A stretch of 64,000 nt of DNA from Amia ocellicauda (GCF_036373705.1 NC_089867.1:17845666-17909665); one strand, 5' to 3'. Numbered from the stretch's first letter, positions 11,978 through 24,361 are shown. Program-made: numbers and translations. The notes: a model not told the origin generated them from the letters alone.

Positions 11978-12132
11978 CTTAGGGCAGCACTGTGTAGTGG
12001 TTAGGGCTCTGGACTCATTACTAGGTTGTGGGTTCAAATCCCTTCAATTAGATTGCTCCAGTAACATGCCCAGCTGTATAAATGGGTACAAATATAAGTC
12101 GCCCTGGATAAGAGTGTCAGCTAAATGACAAA

Positions 12133-12181
<49 letters not shown>
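11978..12181 (+). mobile_element. tRNA-derived SINE with L2-type tail and (AAT)n end
   Basis: The head carries RNA polymerase III boxes: A box 'tagtggttagggctctgg' (from about 11,995) and B box GGTTCAAATCC (12,031-12,041). The body ends in 'cgccctggataagagtgtc', which resembles the 3' tail of the L2-like LINEs in this window. An (AAT)n run follows (about 12,133-12,181). This matches a SINE copied by L2 machinery. It is not a tRNA gene, because there is no cloverleaf beyond the two boxes. Confidence 0.75.
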
Positions 12182-13671
12182 TCCTCTGGACATTCTCCTT
12201 TCCACTTTGACTTCTGTTTATTATGATAAGAGGAACACCCAAACAGATAAATAGCCTACAGATACCAGTTTGATTAGTGTCTGTTTCCTGTTCTTCTCTC
12301 AAGGCTGAAGATTACATTATAGTAATTGATTACCTCATTGTCCATTGTTAAAGAGAAACTGTGAGATCGGGCAGTTTGTATACCATAACAGGAAGACATC
12401 TGCTTCCATGATGACTCCTTCCCTTCGGAAGAGTGTCCTACAAACTTTGCAGAGCCTTCAAAACCTTTTGAAGTTTTTGATTGGATGAACGGCCACAACA
12501 TTCTACGTCATCTTCCTATAAAGCTGCACTCATGTTTGTAAACATTAAGAGTCTCTGTTGGAGAGCTTCCATGTTGGGCCTTCCAAGCCTGGCATGTAAA
12601 ATAAATACATGTTATCCTCTGCGCATTAAGACTGGGTTCTTCAAGACTGTACTGATTTTATCTAATGTTATAGATTTTAAGTGGTTTTATGTAATTGTTT
12701 TTATGGTTTAATACTGTGAAACGGTTTAGTAATACATTTGTTAAAACTGCCTTCCTGGGTGTGATCTCCCTACTCTTAACCTCCCCCAAGATTAAAACGA
12801 ACCTGAGTGCCCTTTAAAGTTTGCTCGAGTCCCTGAACTTCATTGTTCACCACACCGGTGACACTTAGCTTCACCCTGGAGAGCCCGTCTTGTCACCTCT
12901 AGCTGCCGATAGTGGCATCTCGCACATCCCGTTCCTCTTGTGCTGAAGCTGTAATCCAAACAAGCCTGTATTGCCGTCCCAAACTGCCTTCCCCTCCTGC
13001 ACAAATCTTTCCTCACTGCTGGCTGCTACTCTCCACACTGCGCTCTCCCTCTACCATGTAGACCAAGCATGTGGTGCTGATCTCCCTGCCCTAATGCATT
13101 CCTTTTGCTTGTAGTACAGGTTGGGGTGGTCTTGGTCGGGGGCTAACCCCTGGGCGGCTCTCCCGGCAGGGGGGTCACAAAGACACGGAGGTGCATGCAG
13201 TGTAGGTCCCCTGGGCCCTCTCCTGTGAGCATTCAGAGGCACAACCACTAAGTGTGCCCACCTTGTCTTCGGCTCACTTGGGTGGTTAGTCAAGTCTCTC
13301 ATCCCTCTTGTCTCATCCACCTCTCCTGCCTGCCTTTACCTCAGCCCACTGCCCAGCCTCCCTCTCACCCCAGGTGAGCCACCCCCTCTGTTGGTCTCAT
13401 TCTCGTCCTTCACTCTCCATCTCACTGCTGAATGATTGGAGTAACCAGCGTATATAGCAGGTGCTGTAACTTATTCAGTGGGCTCTATTCATCAACGTGT
13501 CGGTTTCAAAAATTATTATGAATGAACTTACTAAGTGGGAAATGGGAAGCGATTCAGGAAACATTTTTGGTGCAAAGAAAGACCATTTGTCTGTCCAAGT
13601 GAATGACACATTTCAGCTGTTCTTAACACTGACCAAATATGGACTGGGCTGTGGCATTGGCATATAACCCT
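12182..13671. other. Spacer, no gene recognised
   Basis: 12,870-13,440 is GC-richer and pyrimidine-biased, with no splice-linked exons or recognisable protein. It may be an old LTR element or unique DNA. Confidence 0.3.
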
Positions 13672-13976
13672 GATGCCGGTTCACCGCTTTTCCTTCCTTG
13701 GACCACTTTTGATAGGTACTGACCACTGCAGACTGGGAACACCCCACAAGAGCTGCAGTTTTGGAGATGCTCTGACCCAGTTGTCTAGCCATCACAATTT
13801 GGCCCTTGTCAAAGTCACTCAGATCCTTACGCTTGCCCATTTTTCCTGCTTCTAACACATCAACTTTGAGGACAAAATGTTCACTTGCTGCCTAATATAT
13901 CCCACCCACTGACAGGTGCCCTGATAACAAGATTATCAGTGTTATTCACTTCACCTGTCAGTGGTCATAATGTTAT
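13672..13976 (-). mobile_element. Third-family Tc1-like element, 5' part, split by a LINE
   Basis: On the - strand, 13,672-13,855 encodes the start of a transposase ([20 protein letters not shown], then a helix-turn-helix with [17 protein letters not shown]). The element then runs through its leader to the terminal 'cagtggtcataatgttat'. The last 14 bases of that end ('ggctgatcagtgta') are at 17,697-17,710, past an inserted LINE. The rest of the transposase is missing to the left. Confidence 0.85.
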
Positions 13977-16900
13977 TATTATTATTATTTTTACAACATA
14001 AGTGTAATACAAAGTGCAAAAATACAGTTCAATAAAGGCATCAATCATTACAAATTCAATTTACATAAAATATAGCAATTGAAAATATAATACATTTTAC
14101 AACTTCTAATTTACAATTTACACAGGCAAGTACAGTAAGTGAGGTCCTACATCCTGGACGCTAAAAGCTAAGTGCTGTCAAGATGTAGGGTCACAGTCAG
14201 GGGCTACAGGAAAGGGAGCAAGGAGGAAACAAATTAAAAATGCAAGAAGTACTGTCTGAAAAGATGTGTCTTGATTAAGCGTCGGAATGAGGTGAAGGAC
14301 TCTGCTGTTTTGACTTTGGTGGGAAGGTCGTTCCACCATTTGGGGGCCAGGGATGAGAAGGAGCGGGCTCTGGAGGAAGGGGAGCGGAGAGCAGGTAGAG
14401 TGAGTCTTCTGGCACTGGAAGAGCGCAGTGGTCTGGAGGGAATGTATGGAGAGACGAGTGTCTGAAGGTAGCTTGGTGCAGTGTGGTTGAGACAACTGTA
14501 GGTGAGGGTCAATGTCTTGAACTGAATGTGTGCCGATATCGGGAGCCAGTGGAGGGAGACGAGCCGCAGAGTTCTGGATGAGCTGGAGCGGCGGGTAGTA
14601 GTTGCAGGCAGGCCGGCCAGGAGGGAGTTGCTGTAGTCCAGGCGGGAGAGGACCAGTGAGGAAGGGACGGATTCGGCGTTTGTTGCTCAGGAAGAATCTG
14701 CAGGTGAATCAGCGTGGTGATGTGATGTGGTGATGTGCTGGGTGTAGGAGAGCACAGGATCGAGGGTGACTCCTAGATTTTTAGTGGAAGAAGAAGGAGA
14801 GAGTGTGGTGGATTCCAAGGGGATTGAGATGGGGAGGTCAGCAGAAGGTGAGGAAGGGTTGGGGTTTAAACAGGAGATCCGATTTGGAGAGGTTGAGCTT
14901 GAGGTGATGTGAGTGCATTAAGGCAGAGATAGCAGACAAGCAGGAAGAGATGCGAGAGGGGATGAGAGGGTCAGAAGAGGGAAAAGACAGGAAGATCTGG
15001 GCATCATCAGCGTAGAAGTGGTAGGAGAAACCATGGGATGCGATGAGGGGGCCCAGGGAGCGAGTGTAGAGAGAGAACAGGAGCGGGCCAAGGACAGAGC
15101 CTTGGGGTACGCCTGTGAGGAGAGGTTGGGGGGTGGATGAGGTACCTCGCCATGTCACTTGGTAGGACCGGTCACTGAGGTAGGAGGTGAACCAGGTGAG
15201 AGCAGTCCCAGAGATTCCAAGGTCAGCGAGGCAGGAGAGGAGGATGGAGTGATCGACGATGTCAAATGCTGCGGAAAGATCAAGGAGGATGAGGACTGAG
15301 GAGAGGGAGGCCACCCGAACACAGCTGAGGGAGTCAGTGACTGCCAGGAGCGCTGTCTCAGTGGAGTGAGCTGTGCGGAAGCCGGATTGCAGAGGATCAA
15401 GGAGTGAGTGTTGGGACAGAAAGTCAGAGAGCTGACGGTGGACCGCCCGCTCGAGAGTCTTTGAGAGGAAGGGGAGTAGGGAGACAAGGCGGTAGTTCTG
15501 AGGAGAGGTGGCATCAAGGGTTGGTTTGTTGAGGAGTGGGATGACAGCAGCTTGTTTAAATACCGAGGGGAAACAGCCAGAGAGGAGTGAGGAGTTGAGG
15601 AGGGAGGAGATGAAGGGGAGAAGATCAGGAGCGGTCGCTTGGAGGAGGCGAGAAAGGAGAGGGTCCAGGACACACGTTGTAGGTTTGTGACATAGGAGGA
15701 GAGCGGAAACTTCAGCATCTGAGAGAGGTGAGAATGAAGAAAAGGAAGCTTGATCAGTGGGAGGTTTGGGTGTGATGGGAGAGGAGGGGGGACTGTTGAA
15801 GAGCCTGCGGATGTCTGCAATCTTGGAGGAGAAGAAGGAGGCGAAATCATCAGCAGTGAGAGATGAGGGAGGAGGAGGGGGAGGGGGGGCGAAGAGGGAG
15901 GAGAAGGTGGAGAAGAGTTTGCGGGGGTTGTTGACAGTGGATTTGAAGAGTGATTGGAAGTAAAACTTCTTGGCTGAGATGAGTGAGGAGGAGAATGTAG
16001 ACAGTAGAGAGCGATAGACTTCGAGGGCAGCTGGGAGTTTGGCCCTTTTCCACTTCTGTTTGGCGGCACGCAGACTAGTTCGGGTTGAGTGGAGAACAGC
16101 AGAGAGCCAAGGCTCAGGAGGGGAGGGACGGGCAGGATGAGACGTGAGAGGACAGAGAGAGTCAAGGGAGGAGGTGAGGGAGGAGAACAAAGAGGAGGTA
16201 GCACAGTTGACAGATAGATGGGAAAAACAGTCAATGGAAGGTAAGAGAGTGAGGACAGTGGAGGCAAGGGTGGAGGGGGAGACAGAGCAGAGATTACGGT
16301 GGAAGGTGACAGAGGGAGTGGGTGGAGTGGGGAGGGAGGGGAGGGAAAGGGAGAAGGAGATGAAGTGGTGGTCTGAGATGTCCATGGGTGTCACGGAGAG
16401 TGTTGAAGGGGAGCAGCCTCTAGAGAAGATGAGGTCTAGCTGGCGACCAGCCCTGTGAGTGGGGGGAGATGGGGAGAGACAGAAGTTAAAGGAGTGAAGG
16501 AGAGGAAGAAGTCCGGCACAGTGGGAAGGGTTGGAGAGGTGGATGTTGAAGTCTCCCAGGAGAATGGTAGGTGAGGACAGCGAGGGGAGGGAGGAGAGAA
16601 GAAAGTCAAGTTCATCCAGGAAGGAGGTGAGTGGACCAGGTGGACGGTAGAGAACTAGAAGGAAGAGGTGAGAGGGAGAGGTGATTTCCACTGCATGGAA
16701 TTCAAAGCTGTGGGTCATGATAGAGGAGAGAGAAGGGGGGACAGAGAAGAGGAGAGAAGGTGAGAGCAGGAGCCCTGTTCCTCCTCCCCACCCGGTAGGA
16801 CGAGGGGAGTGGGACAGGACAAACAGAGAGGATAAGGCAGCAGGGGTGGTAGAGTTGTCCGGGGAGATCCATGTCTCAGTGAGAGCGAGGAAATCCAGAG

Positions 16901-17688
16901 ACTGGTGGGAGGTGAAGACGGAGATTAAGTCGTTTTTGTTGATGTGGCAGTTCCACAGGCCTCCAAAGAGTGGAGTAGAGGGGAGGGAGGAGGAGGGGAG
17001 AGGCAGAGAGATGAGGTTAGAGGCATTAGGGAAGCAATGCCATGCAGCTGCACGCCGAGAAGACGGAGAGAGCAGGATGGGAATCGGCGAGATCGTCATG
17101 GTTGCCTGTTGTTGCTGTGCAGCATTTCCTCGCAGTCTTCTCCTCGCTGGAGTCCCCGTAGCTAGAGTCCCTGCCCTTCGGAGATGGGGCCCTTCGGAAG
17201 AGGGGCACTGAAGGCTGCTGGCGCAGAGGTGCGGGGGGCGGTTAAATACGTCACCTGTAACTAATTAGGACAGTGCACACCTGTGTTGCGTTGAATGACA
17301 CAAGGCTGGTCAGGATGTCCCTCCCTCCCACGCAGGACTGCTAATAGCACAATTAATAGCCGCTTAATATCTGAATACAGACAAAGACAGTGCCAGACAC
17401 ACGCAGTTACACTGAACAATAGCTCGTAGTAATGCTAAATAAATGCTAAATAATCACAGCCTACAGTGTAACGTTTCTGATTACAGACAGGGCCTGTCGA
17501 GTCGAGTGTGCTCCATAAGTTGCTAAATTCACTAACAAACAGTCGCTGCTCTTACTAAAAAACAGGTGCAAGATATATAATTCGTAGCTAAACAACAAAC
17601 CACGTAAACATTCAATGTAACTCTTAACTAAACTAGAAAAAGCGATACTTGAGGGACTTCTCAGCTGGCTTGCCCAAGTGTCCTGTCC
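13977..17688 (-). mobile_element. L2-like non-LTR retrotransposon (LINE), near full length
   Basis: Lies between two copies of the 8-bp word aatgttat (13,969-13,976 and 17,689-17,696), which reads as a target-site duplication. The (ATT)n at 13,977-13,990 is its 3' tail. From 5' to 3' on the - strand: a leader of about 590 bp, an endonuclease plus reverse transcriptase frame (17,099-14,838), a decayed C-terminal region (about 14,840-14,230) and a 3' untranslated region shared with the copy at 1,351-1,846. Length 3,712 bp. Confidence 0.88.
14838..17099 (-). pseudogene. LINE endonuclease/reverse transcriptase, C-terminus frameshifted
   Basis: An open frame of 753 codons. The N-terminal third is an AP-type endonuclease domain ([32 protein letters not shown]). 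The middle is low-complexity Ser/Pro. The last third is a reverse transcriptase with [25 protein letters not shown] and the catalytic YADDAQIF. This layout is typical of L2/CR1 elements. The frame stops at 14,838 soon after [12 protein letters not shown]. Homologous sequence continues in another frame ([12 protein letters not shown] onward), with internal deletions compared with the fragment at 26,392-27,157, and reappears as QTLVSPYIPSRPLRSS and PKWWNDLPTKVKTAESF at 14,234-14,512. So the element encodes its enzyme domains but has lost an intact C-terminus. Confidence 0.85.
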
Positions 17689-17696
17689 AATGTTAT

Positions 17697-17710
17697 GGCT
17701 GATCAGTGTA
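17697..17710 (-). mobile_element. Severed terminal repeat of the Tc1-like element at 13,672
   Basis: 'ggctgatcagtgta' completes the inverted terminal repeat that stops at 13,976. Removing the LINE and one copy of aatgttat restores the standard Tc1 end, which is also present at about 30,607-30,642. Confidence 0.8.
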
Positions 17711-17990
17711 TATATAGGCCTATATAGTATACATTTCATATTATAATAGTACATATATACACATTTATCTCCTGTAGAATTATTCACATTCTTCATAGGC
17801 TACAATGGGTTTTAATAAAACTTTGACCTCGCAAAAACATATTTGTCCAACATCTAACTGATAGTTTTACATTTGTTAATGATTGCATGTATTTCAATAA
17901 ACTTAAATGTAAACTTTTTTTTTCTAAAACCATTTCTTTGATACATTGAATCGGGTATGTATAATCTGGAGGGCACTGTACACAAACGTA

Positions 17991-19215
17991 TACACTCACC
18001 TAAAGGATTATTAGGAACACCTGTTCAATTTCTTATTAATGCAATTATCTAACCAACCAATCACATGGCAGTTGCTTCAATGCATTTAGGGGTGTGGTCC
18101 TGGTCAAGACAATCTCCTGAACTCCAAACTGAATGTCTGAATGGGAAAGAAAGGTGATTTAAGCAATTTTGAGCGTGGCATGGTTGTTGGTGCCAGACGG
18201 GCCGGTCTGAGTATTTCACAATCTGCTCAGTTACTGGGATTTTCAGGCACAACCATTTCTAGGGTTTACAAAGAATGGTGTGAAAAGGGAAAAACATCCA
18301 GTATGCGGCAGTCCTGTGGGCGAAAATGCCTTGTTGATGCTAGAGGTCAGAGGAGAATGGGCCGACTGATTCAAGCTGATAGAAGAGCAACTTTGACTGA
18401 AATAACCACTCGTTACAACCGAGGTATGCAGCAAAGCATTTGTGAAGCCACAACACGTACAGCCTTGAGGCGGATGGGCTACAACAGCAGAAGACCCCAC
18501 CGGGTACCACTCATCTCCACTACAAATAGGAAAAAGAGGCTACAATTTGCACAAGCTCACCAAAATTGGACAGTTGAAGACTGGAAAAATGTTGCCTGGT
18601 CTGATGAGTCTCGATTTCTGTTGAGACATTCAGATGGTAGAGTCAGAATTTGGCGTAAACAGAATGAGAACATGGATCCATCATGCCTTGTTACCACTGT
18701 GCAGGCTGGTGGTGGTGGTGTAATGGTGTGGGGGATGTTTTCTTGGCACACTTTAGGCCCCTTAGTGCCAATTGGGCATCGTTTAAATGCCACGGCCTAC
18801 CTGAGCATTGTTTCTGACCATGTCCATCCCTTTATGACCACCATGTACCCATCCTCTGATGGCTACTTCCAGCAGGATAATGCACCATGTCACAAAGGTC
18901 GAATCATTTCAAATTGGTTTCTTGAACATGACAATGAGTTCACTGTACTCAACTGGCCCCCACAGTCACCAGATCTCAACCCAATAGAGCATCTTTGGGA
19001 TGTGGTGGAACGGGAGCTTCGTGCCCTGGATGTGCATCCCACAAATCTCCATCAACTGCAAGATGCTATCCTATCAATATGGGCCAACATTTCTAAAGAA
19101 TGCTTTCAGCACCTTGTTGAATCAATGCCACGTAGAATGAAGGCAGTTCTGAAGGCGAAAGGGGGTCAAACACAGTATTAGTATGGTGTTCCTAATAATC
19201 CTTTAGGTGAGTGTA
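17991..19215 (+). mobile_element. Complete Tc1/mariner-like element copy B (DD36E type)
   Basis: 1,225 bp, bounded by TA dinucleotides (17,989-17,990 and 19,216-19,217). The inverted ends are tacactcacctaaaggatta... and ...taatcctttaggtgagtgta, about 29 bp each. It holds one uninterrupted transposase gene. Copies A (3,892) and C (36,422) are nearly identical, so the family has moved recently in this lineage. All parts needed for a mobile element appear to be present. Activity is not shown by sequence alone. Confidence 0.93.
18141..19181 (+). CDS. Tc1/mariner-family transposase, intact
   Basis: 346 aa, the usual length for Tc1-like transposases. Residues 1-110 form the paired-type DNA-binding region with two helix-turn-helix motifs (LSISQSAQLLGFSGTTISRV, then RRATLTEITTRYNRG). 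The catalytic domain has Asp155 (WSDESRF), Asp246 (QQDNAPCH) and Glu283 (NPIEHLW). The last two are separated by 36 residues, against 34 in Sleeping Beauty-type elements, so this is a DD36E enzyme. From memory, a DD36E group called Incomer has been described in animals. The start is the ATG at 18,141, after a leader containing 'ggtcctggtcaagacaatct'. The enzyme cuts and pastes the element at TA sites. Confidence 0.92.
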   Translation: MGKKGDLSNFERGMVVGARRAGLSISQSAQLLGFSGTTISRVYKEWCEKGKTSSMRQSCGRKCLVDARGQRRMGRLIQADRRATLTEITTRYNRGMQQSICEATTRTALRRMGYNSRRPHRVPLISTTNRKKRLQFAQAHQNWTVEDWKNVAWSDESRFLLRHSDGRVRIWRKQNENMDPSCLVTTVQAGGGGVMVWGMFSWHTLGPLVPIGHRLNATAYLSIVSDHVHPFMTTMYPSSDGYFQQDNAPCHKGRIISNWFLEHDNEFTVLNWPPQSPDLNPIEHLWDVVERELRALDVHPTNLHQLQDAILSIWANISKECFQHLVESMPRRMKAVLKAKGGQTQY

Positions 19216-20569
19216 TATTGTAGCACTTCCTGTGCATAATGTGTTTTAAGCACGAATTAAAGGAACAGCTGTTATTGCAGTGTCACTGTTTTATTCACCA
19301 CATCCCGCAATTCACAAGCTCACCAACAGAAGTCATCATCACCGGAATACTAAACCCTCACATTCCCCAGCAGTCAGCCACTTACCATTCCTCGGCACCA
19401 TGTGCACTTGTTCTATCATCCTCAAACTCCCATTGGACCAGCACTCTCCTTCACTGGCCTCTGTTCCCATCTGCTACACTTATATACCCGTCTGCTACAT
19501 CTTGTCTTTGCATTTCTAAGTAGTCCTTTTGTTATTGATTGCCTGTTTACATGTACCTTGACCACTGATTCCCGAATTCTCGCTACATGCCTGTTTGCCT
19601 TATTGACCACGTCTTCTGGATTCTCCTGGACATTACTGTTTGCCGGCATTGACCTCAGCCTGTTCCTGACTACCTCTCACTCCACACCTGGGTTCCCCTC
19701 CACAGCAGTGCTTCATTACAATGTTGGCTCAAATGCTCAAATTAATCTTTTTAAATATGCCCATGACTGATTGTGTCACTCAAAATAGTGAGGGTTGGGG
19801 GATTTTAAAATGTATGATTCTTATACATCTGTCATAAATAAGTAAACATTATTTATTTCTTAAAAAACAAGGAAGCAAAAATAAGTAACCATTTCTTATT
19901 TTGTGAGAAACTATTTTTTTAATTTCCATATGAGAAACATGAGTAATGGTACTGTCAATGGTACTATTTTAATGATAGATCTTAATTATATATTATTGAT
20001 ATATGACAAGTGAGGACTGCCTATTCTTATTCTGATGTATTTATTTATCAATGTGCTGAGTTTAAAACTAAAGTTGGGGGACAGGACAACCCCCAATCAG
20101 GCTTCACTCCTGATCCAGGCACAAACAACGAGATGCACACCATCAGAGATTTTTCATTTTTTTGTATTGTTTTGCATTGCTTTAATAATAGAGTATCTCT
20201 GACAATACAGAAAATACATTGTAGTACAAGAAAACCTTGAAAAACAGACCAGCACACCATCAACAAGTTCCTTCCTTTGTGCTGGTAGCTCCGCAGTACT
20301 GCAACCCTGTTCCCTCTTCCTAAAATTCAAAAGGGAGCTGGGGGTGGGGTGTCCAGGGGCAGGCTGACTTTCCCTCCACCAAGAGTGTTAAGGCCAAAAT
20401 ACCTCCATTACTTAAATCACTACGTCTTCCTACCGACTTTTATAGGGGGTTTTCTCAACTACTGAAGTAAACAATACGTGATGAGATGCACTGTATGTTT
20501 TTATTGATCTATAAAAATATGTAAAGATAAGTGTCTTTAAAGTGGGATACAAAATTAATGAATAAGTAA
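19216..20569. other. Unassigned, possibly LTR-element leader
   Basis: 19,230-19,740 is pyrimidine-rich, with phrases such as 'cctgtttgccttattgacc' and 'tggattctcctggac' that recall the LTR/leader of fish Gypsy elements, but no boundaries are visible. 19,850-20,000 is AT-rich. 20,080-20,400 resembles nothing I know. No coding support. Confidence 0.25.
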
Positions 20570-23327
20570 GGATCACTAATGTATTGAAAAATCTCACAGT
20601 GTGTCTCTCTGTCAGTCTGTAAAGAAGTGCCTCTTTGTGTCATGAATGTTACTTTTTTGTTTGCTGACTTTGTTTCCAGGTTTACGGTACTCTTGTGCAC
20701 ATAATGAACAAGAACCGCTGCCACCTTGAGACTCTTGGCCCAACTTCAGCACTGACATTTGTCCATGTCAGAAGAAGGTATTTGAGAAGCAATATCATAA
20801 TGAAGACATGAATAACCATTAAACTTGATACAATATAAAATTAACTTTAAGATTAAGGTAAGGGTTAAAACTTGAGGTCAGGGTTGATATGAGGAAAGGC
20901 ATGGAGGATCAGAGGTTATAACAATATTGTAGATTAGAATGAGGAGGTTGGGATTAGGATTAAAAATTGGTTCAGGAGAAGTTTGAGAGGTTAAATAAAG
21001 TAAGGTTTTAGTTGGAGAAGGGTTGAGGTCAGAGATAAAGGAAATAAAAATGGAGTAGATGAAAATCTGAGTGATCAATATTGAAACTTTCAATAAATTG
21101 CATGACCCTGCAGATTTCCACCCCCCTTCCTGCCAAAGAGGTTCTGGATTGTTTTGCTGTGGTTCATAATTCATAATCTTTTAAATATGAATATCTCTTT
21201 CAAAGGTTTTGACACGTCATCAAAATGTTTTGTCCAATCTATGCACACTGTTTACAAAGTATATCGCCAGTATGAGGACGATGCTGATGGACGACCAAGT
21301 AATCAGCTGGAAAGAGGAGATGATCATGTGTGGTAAAAGTTTATTGAGCAGTCAACCAAACTGGGAACCACTTTACAAAAATAAATGATAAATGATAAAT
21401 TATTTAAATGATTGTATTAAATGTATCTTCATTACATACTAGTTGTATATTTCCAATCCAGAAAGCAGTGTATATTGAGCTAATATCTTCCTTTCTAAGT
21501 CTTACACCATATATATTTTTTTAAATAATAGCTCTGCTGTGATTTCTATATTTCTCCTAACAATGTATCCCAAGCTCTTACAGTGGTTCATACAAGAGAT
21601 TGCCAGCAGCAATGGCATGGGAGTGAAAAGGGATGTTTTGACCTACCTCTGTATTCAAAACAATCAAAAGTATATTGAGTGTGGGAGATTATTACAGAAT
21701 TACAGAAGAAGTCAAACAGCAACAATATCATGTGGTTTAATTTGTTACACATTATGCTTCAGAAGTAATTATTAACTTTCTGGGTTTAAAAATAACTATA
21801 ATAAAAAAATACCTTAACAATGAGAAGGCAGAATAGGGTAAAAAGCTGTACCCCCCCACTTACAGCATTCCATAGCATTCGTTTGTGCTGCTTCGGTTTT
21901 TAAGAATTTAAAATTTATTTATTTTCGGTCAGTGACGTCACTCAGCCCCCCCCCCCCCACACACACACACACACAACAACAAAATCAAACCAAACATTTC
22001 TGATTCGTTTATGCTGCGTTTGTGCCGTTGAAACTAATGTTTTAACTATTATGCTTTTAAAGTTATTGATGGTTATTTATTACACGAGTGACGTCACTCA
22101 GCCTCCCCACAACAACCGATTCAAAACAACCACTGTGCCGATTAGATCAATGTTTCAGCTATTATGCTTTTAAAAATATAAAGAAATTAAATTATAATTA
22201 AATTAATAGAAGCAATTGCGTATGAGAAACGAATACTGTAGAGTCCTAGAATCCTCGGATACACTGGAGTAGAGCCGTTGGAATTTGTGTAATACATTTA
22301 AATAATAATACAATACATGCTTATCAACTGCAGTATTTCTTTTTCATGTATAGTGTACATACAATATTAGGAAATTATTTGCGGTATATCTAATTGTAGT
22401 GCTGTTTATAGACAAGCCACGAAACTCCACCGCTTCCCTTTAAGGAGGTGCATGTTGGGACAGGAGGTGTAAACATCAACATGGAAGTGATTGTTAATAT
22501 TGGGGCCTCTGTGTGCAACATGTGTCCTGACATACTACCTAAGGTAGAACCTTCTTATATTTATCAGTTAAAGCCCGGGTCTGCAATCCCGAGGCAGCAG
22601 TCAGCAGGTTTGAACGCACAGAGCCGCCCTCGCTTCAGAGCGTCTCCAAAGCCACGCCCCCTCCATCGCACATGCGCACACACACGCAGCGGAGTCTCAG
22701 CGCCAGGAGAGACGTGCGGGTGGAATCGATCGCCACGCTTTCAGATGACCGCCTGTCTCATTCGCAGGTTAGACATTACAATAATAACCAACGTAAACAT
22801 CTTATTTACGGTTATTATGTTTTTAAAAATAGTAGCTGCGGCTCGCCTTCCATTCTGGTGCTCCCTCTGCACAGCGTCAAGTTCCCGCGCTGATGACGTG
22901 TGATTATCTGCGCGAACAAGTTGCGCGGAGGTATGCAAATATACATTGACAGACAGGAAGGTCATCCTATCATTACATTCGGACCGAATGCAATGATTGG
23001 TCGATCCTTTTTTAGTCCTGTCCCTAACACAGAAGATATATATATATATATATATATGTTTTTACATTTAGACCACTTAAATTATTGATTGCTATCAGGA
23101 TGTGAAGAGACTTTCAACCAGTATAACAAAAAATGTTTTTGGAAAAGATTGCATACCCTACCTTTAAGCTCCTGGTTTTCGTTCATTTTATTATGTACGA
23201 CATCAGTATTTTTATATTATAAAAGTATATATTGACTTTATTGTAAAGGCTGTACTGTTGATTGGCTCTCTATGTAGTTGTAATTAAGATTGACAGGAGG
23301 GTAGGATTTGTTATTTCTTGTCTGTGA

Positions 23328-23564
23328 TTGGATAAACTCCACGTTGCTCCACCAATGGGATCTGTGATACAAGAACGCGACAAATGGCTTTCTTACAGTT
23401 CTGCCTGGAAATACTTCGGCAAAGTAAATGAAAACATTGTTAAGTGTATAATATGTGCAGTGCAATTAAACTACTACAAATCTACAGCTGGTGTGTTGAA
23501 AGATAACAACCCTTGTGCGAAACTAGCAATGACAGAAAAGGGAAGAGGAGCAACAAACACATAA
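23328..23564 (+). pseudogene. BED-type zinc-finger-like remnant in the long-inverted-repeat element
   Basis: A 78-codon open frame contains SSAWKYFGKVNEN, then KCIICAVQL, then YYKSTAGVLKD. The aromatic W-x-Y-F start and CxxC pair match the first half of a BED finger, the DNA-binding module of hAT and related transposases. The His pair expected about 20 residues later is not clear. It may be the 5' exon of a lost transposase. Downstream sequence shows no catalytic domain. Confidence 0.35.
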
Positions 23565-24361
23565 TATTATTAAGCTCCACACACAGCAGCTATTGCTCAT
23601 TATTCTGTGTTCGCTGGCACTCGAGCGCACTGTTTCTGAGCGCAGCGGCAGTGTGGGCTGAGTGTGGTTTGGAAACGTGGAAAAGTACATCGTTTAATTA
23701 ACTAGATTAACCACCCAGGCTGATAGACAAAATATGTAATTTTCAAATTGATATTAAAAGCAAAAGTAACTTGTTAAGCCTTGTTGTATCGAAGTGTGAA
23801 TTGTGCTTATTGGTTATTAGGTGAAGCACTTATATCCTACTTTACTAACGACAACCCGCATCTACCAGTCCTATACAAATGAAGAGGCGTTTAACTTAAC
23901 AGTCAATATAATCTTCACGTCAGTCTTGTCATTTATTCAATCTGGATATCAATGGTTACGTTTTAAGTACAGTAAACCACATTAAGCACAATGCAGCTTG
24001 GCTACAATAAAATAGGGCTTAGAAAAGACAAGGCAGTTATGCTTTTAATGTCATTTTAAACATCAAATCTTTTGTGTAACAGTTTGGAAAGTGTCAGTCT
24101 TGTCATTTATGGATGGGATGTATACGGCTCTGTTTTAATACAGTAAGTCACGTTGAGCGTTTTCTACATTAAGTGATATTCACCTTAAGTGAATTAATAT
24201 ACGCAGAGCCTAATGTCATAATCAGTTAGTAAAAACATATCCATTCTTTATTCATAGTAGGACGTGCATAAGTAATGGTTATGCTTAAAGCACATTAAAC
24301 CACGTCACGCTTCAAAAAGAGCTGCGAGCGCGTAGAGAGAACTGCGCATGTGTAAACGAGA

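Noticed and set aside
11995..12045. tRNA-like gene (A and B boxes)
   Set aside because: The boxes belong to a SINE head followed by an L2-type tail and an (AAT)n end; no cloverleaf or anticodon arm of a functional tRNA.
15155..16267. 370-codon open frame on the - strand
   Set aside because: Shifted-frame shadow of the LINE endonuclease/RT frame, Ser/Pro/Leu-rich through base composition.
22448..22903. 151-codon open frame on the + strand
   Set aside because: No recognisable domain; overlaps the GC-rich, promoter-like part of the long-inverted-repeat element.
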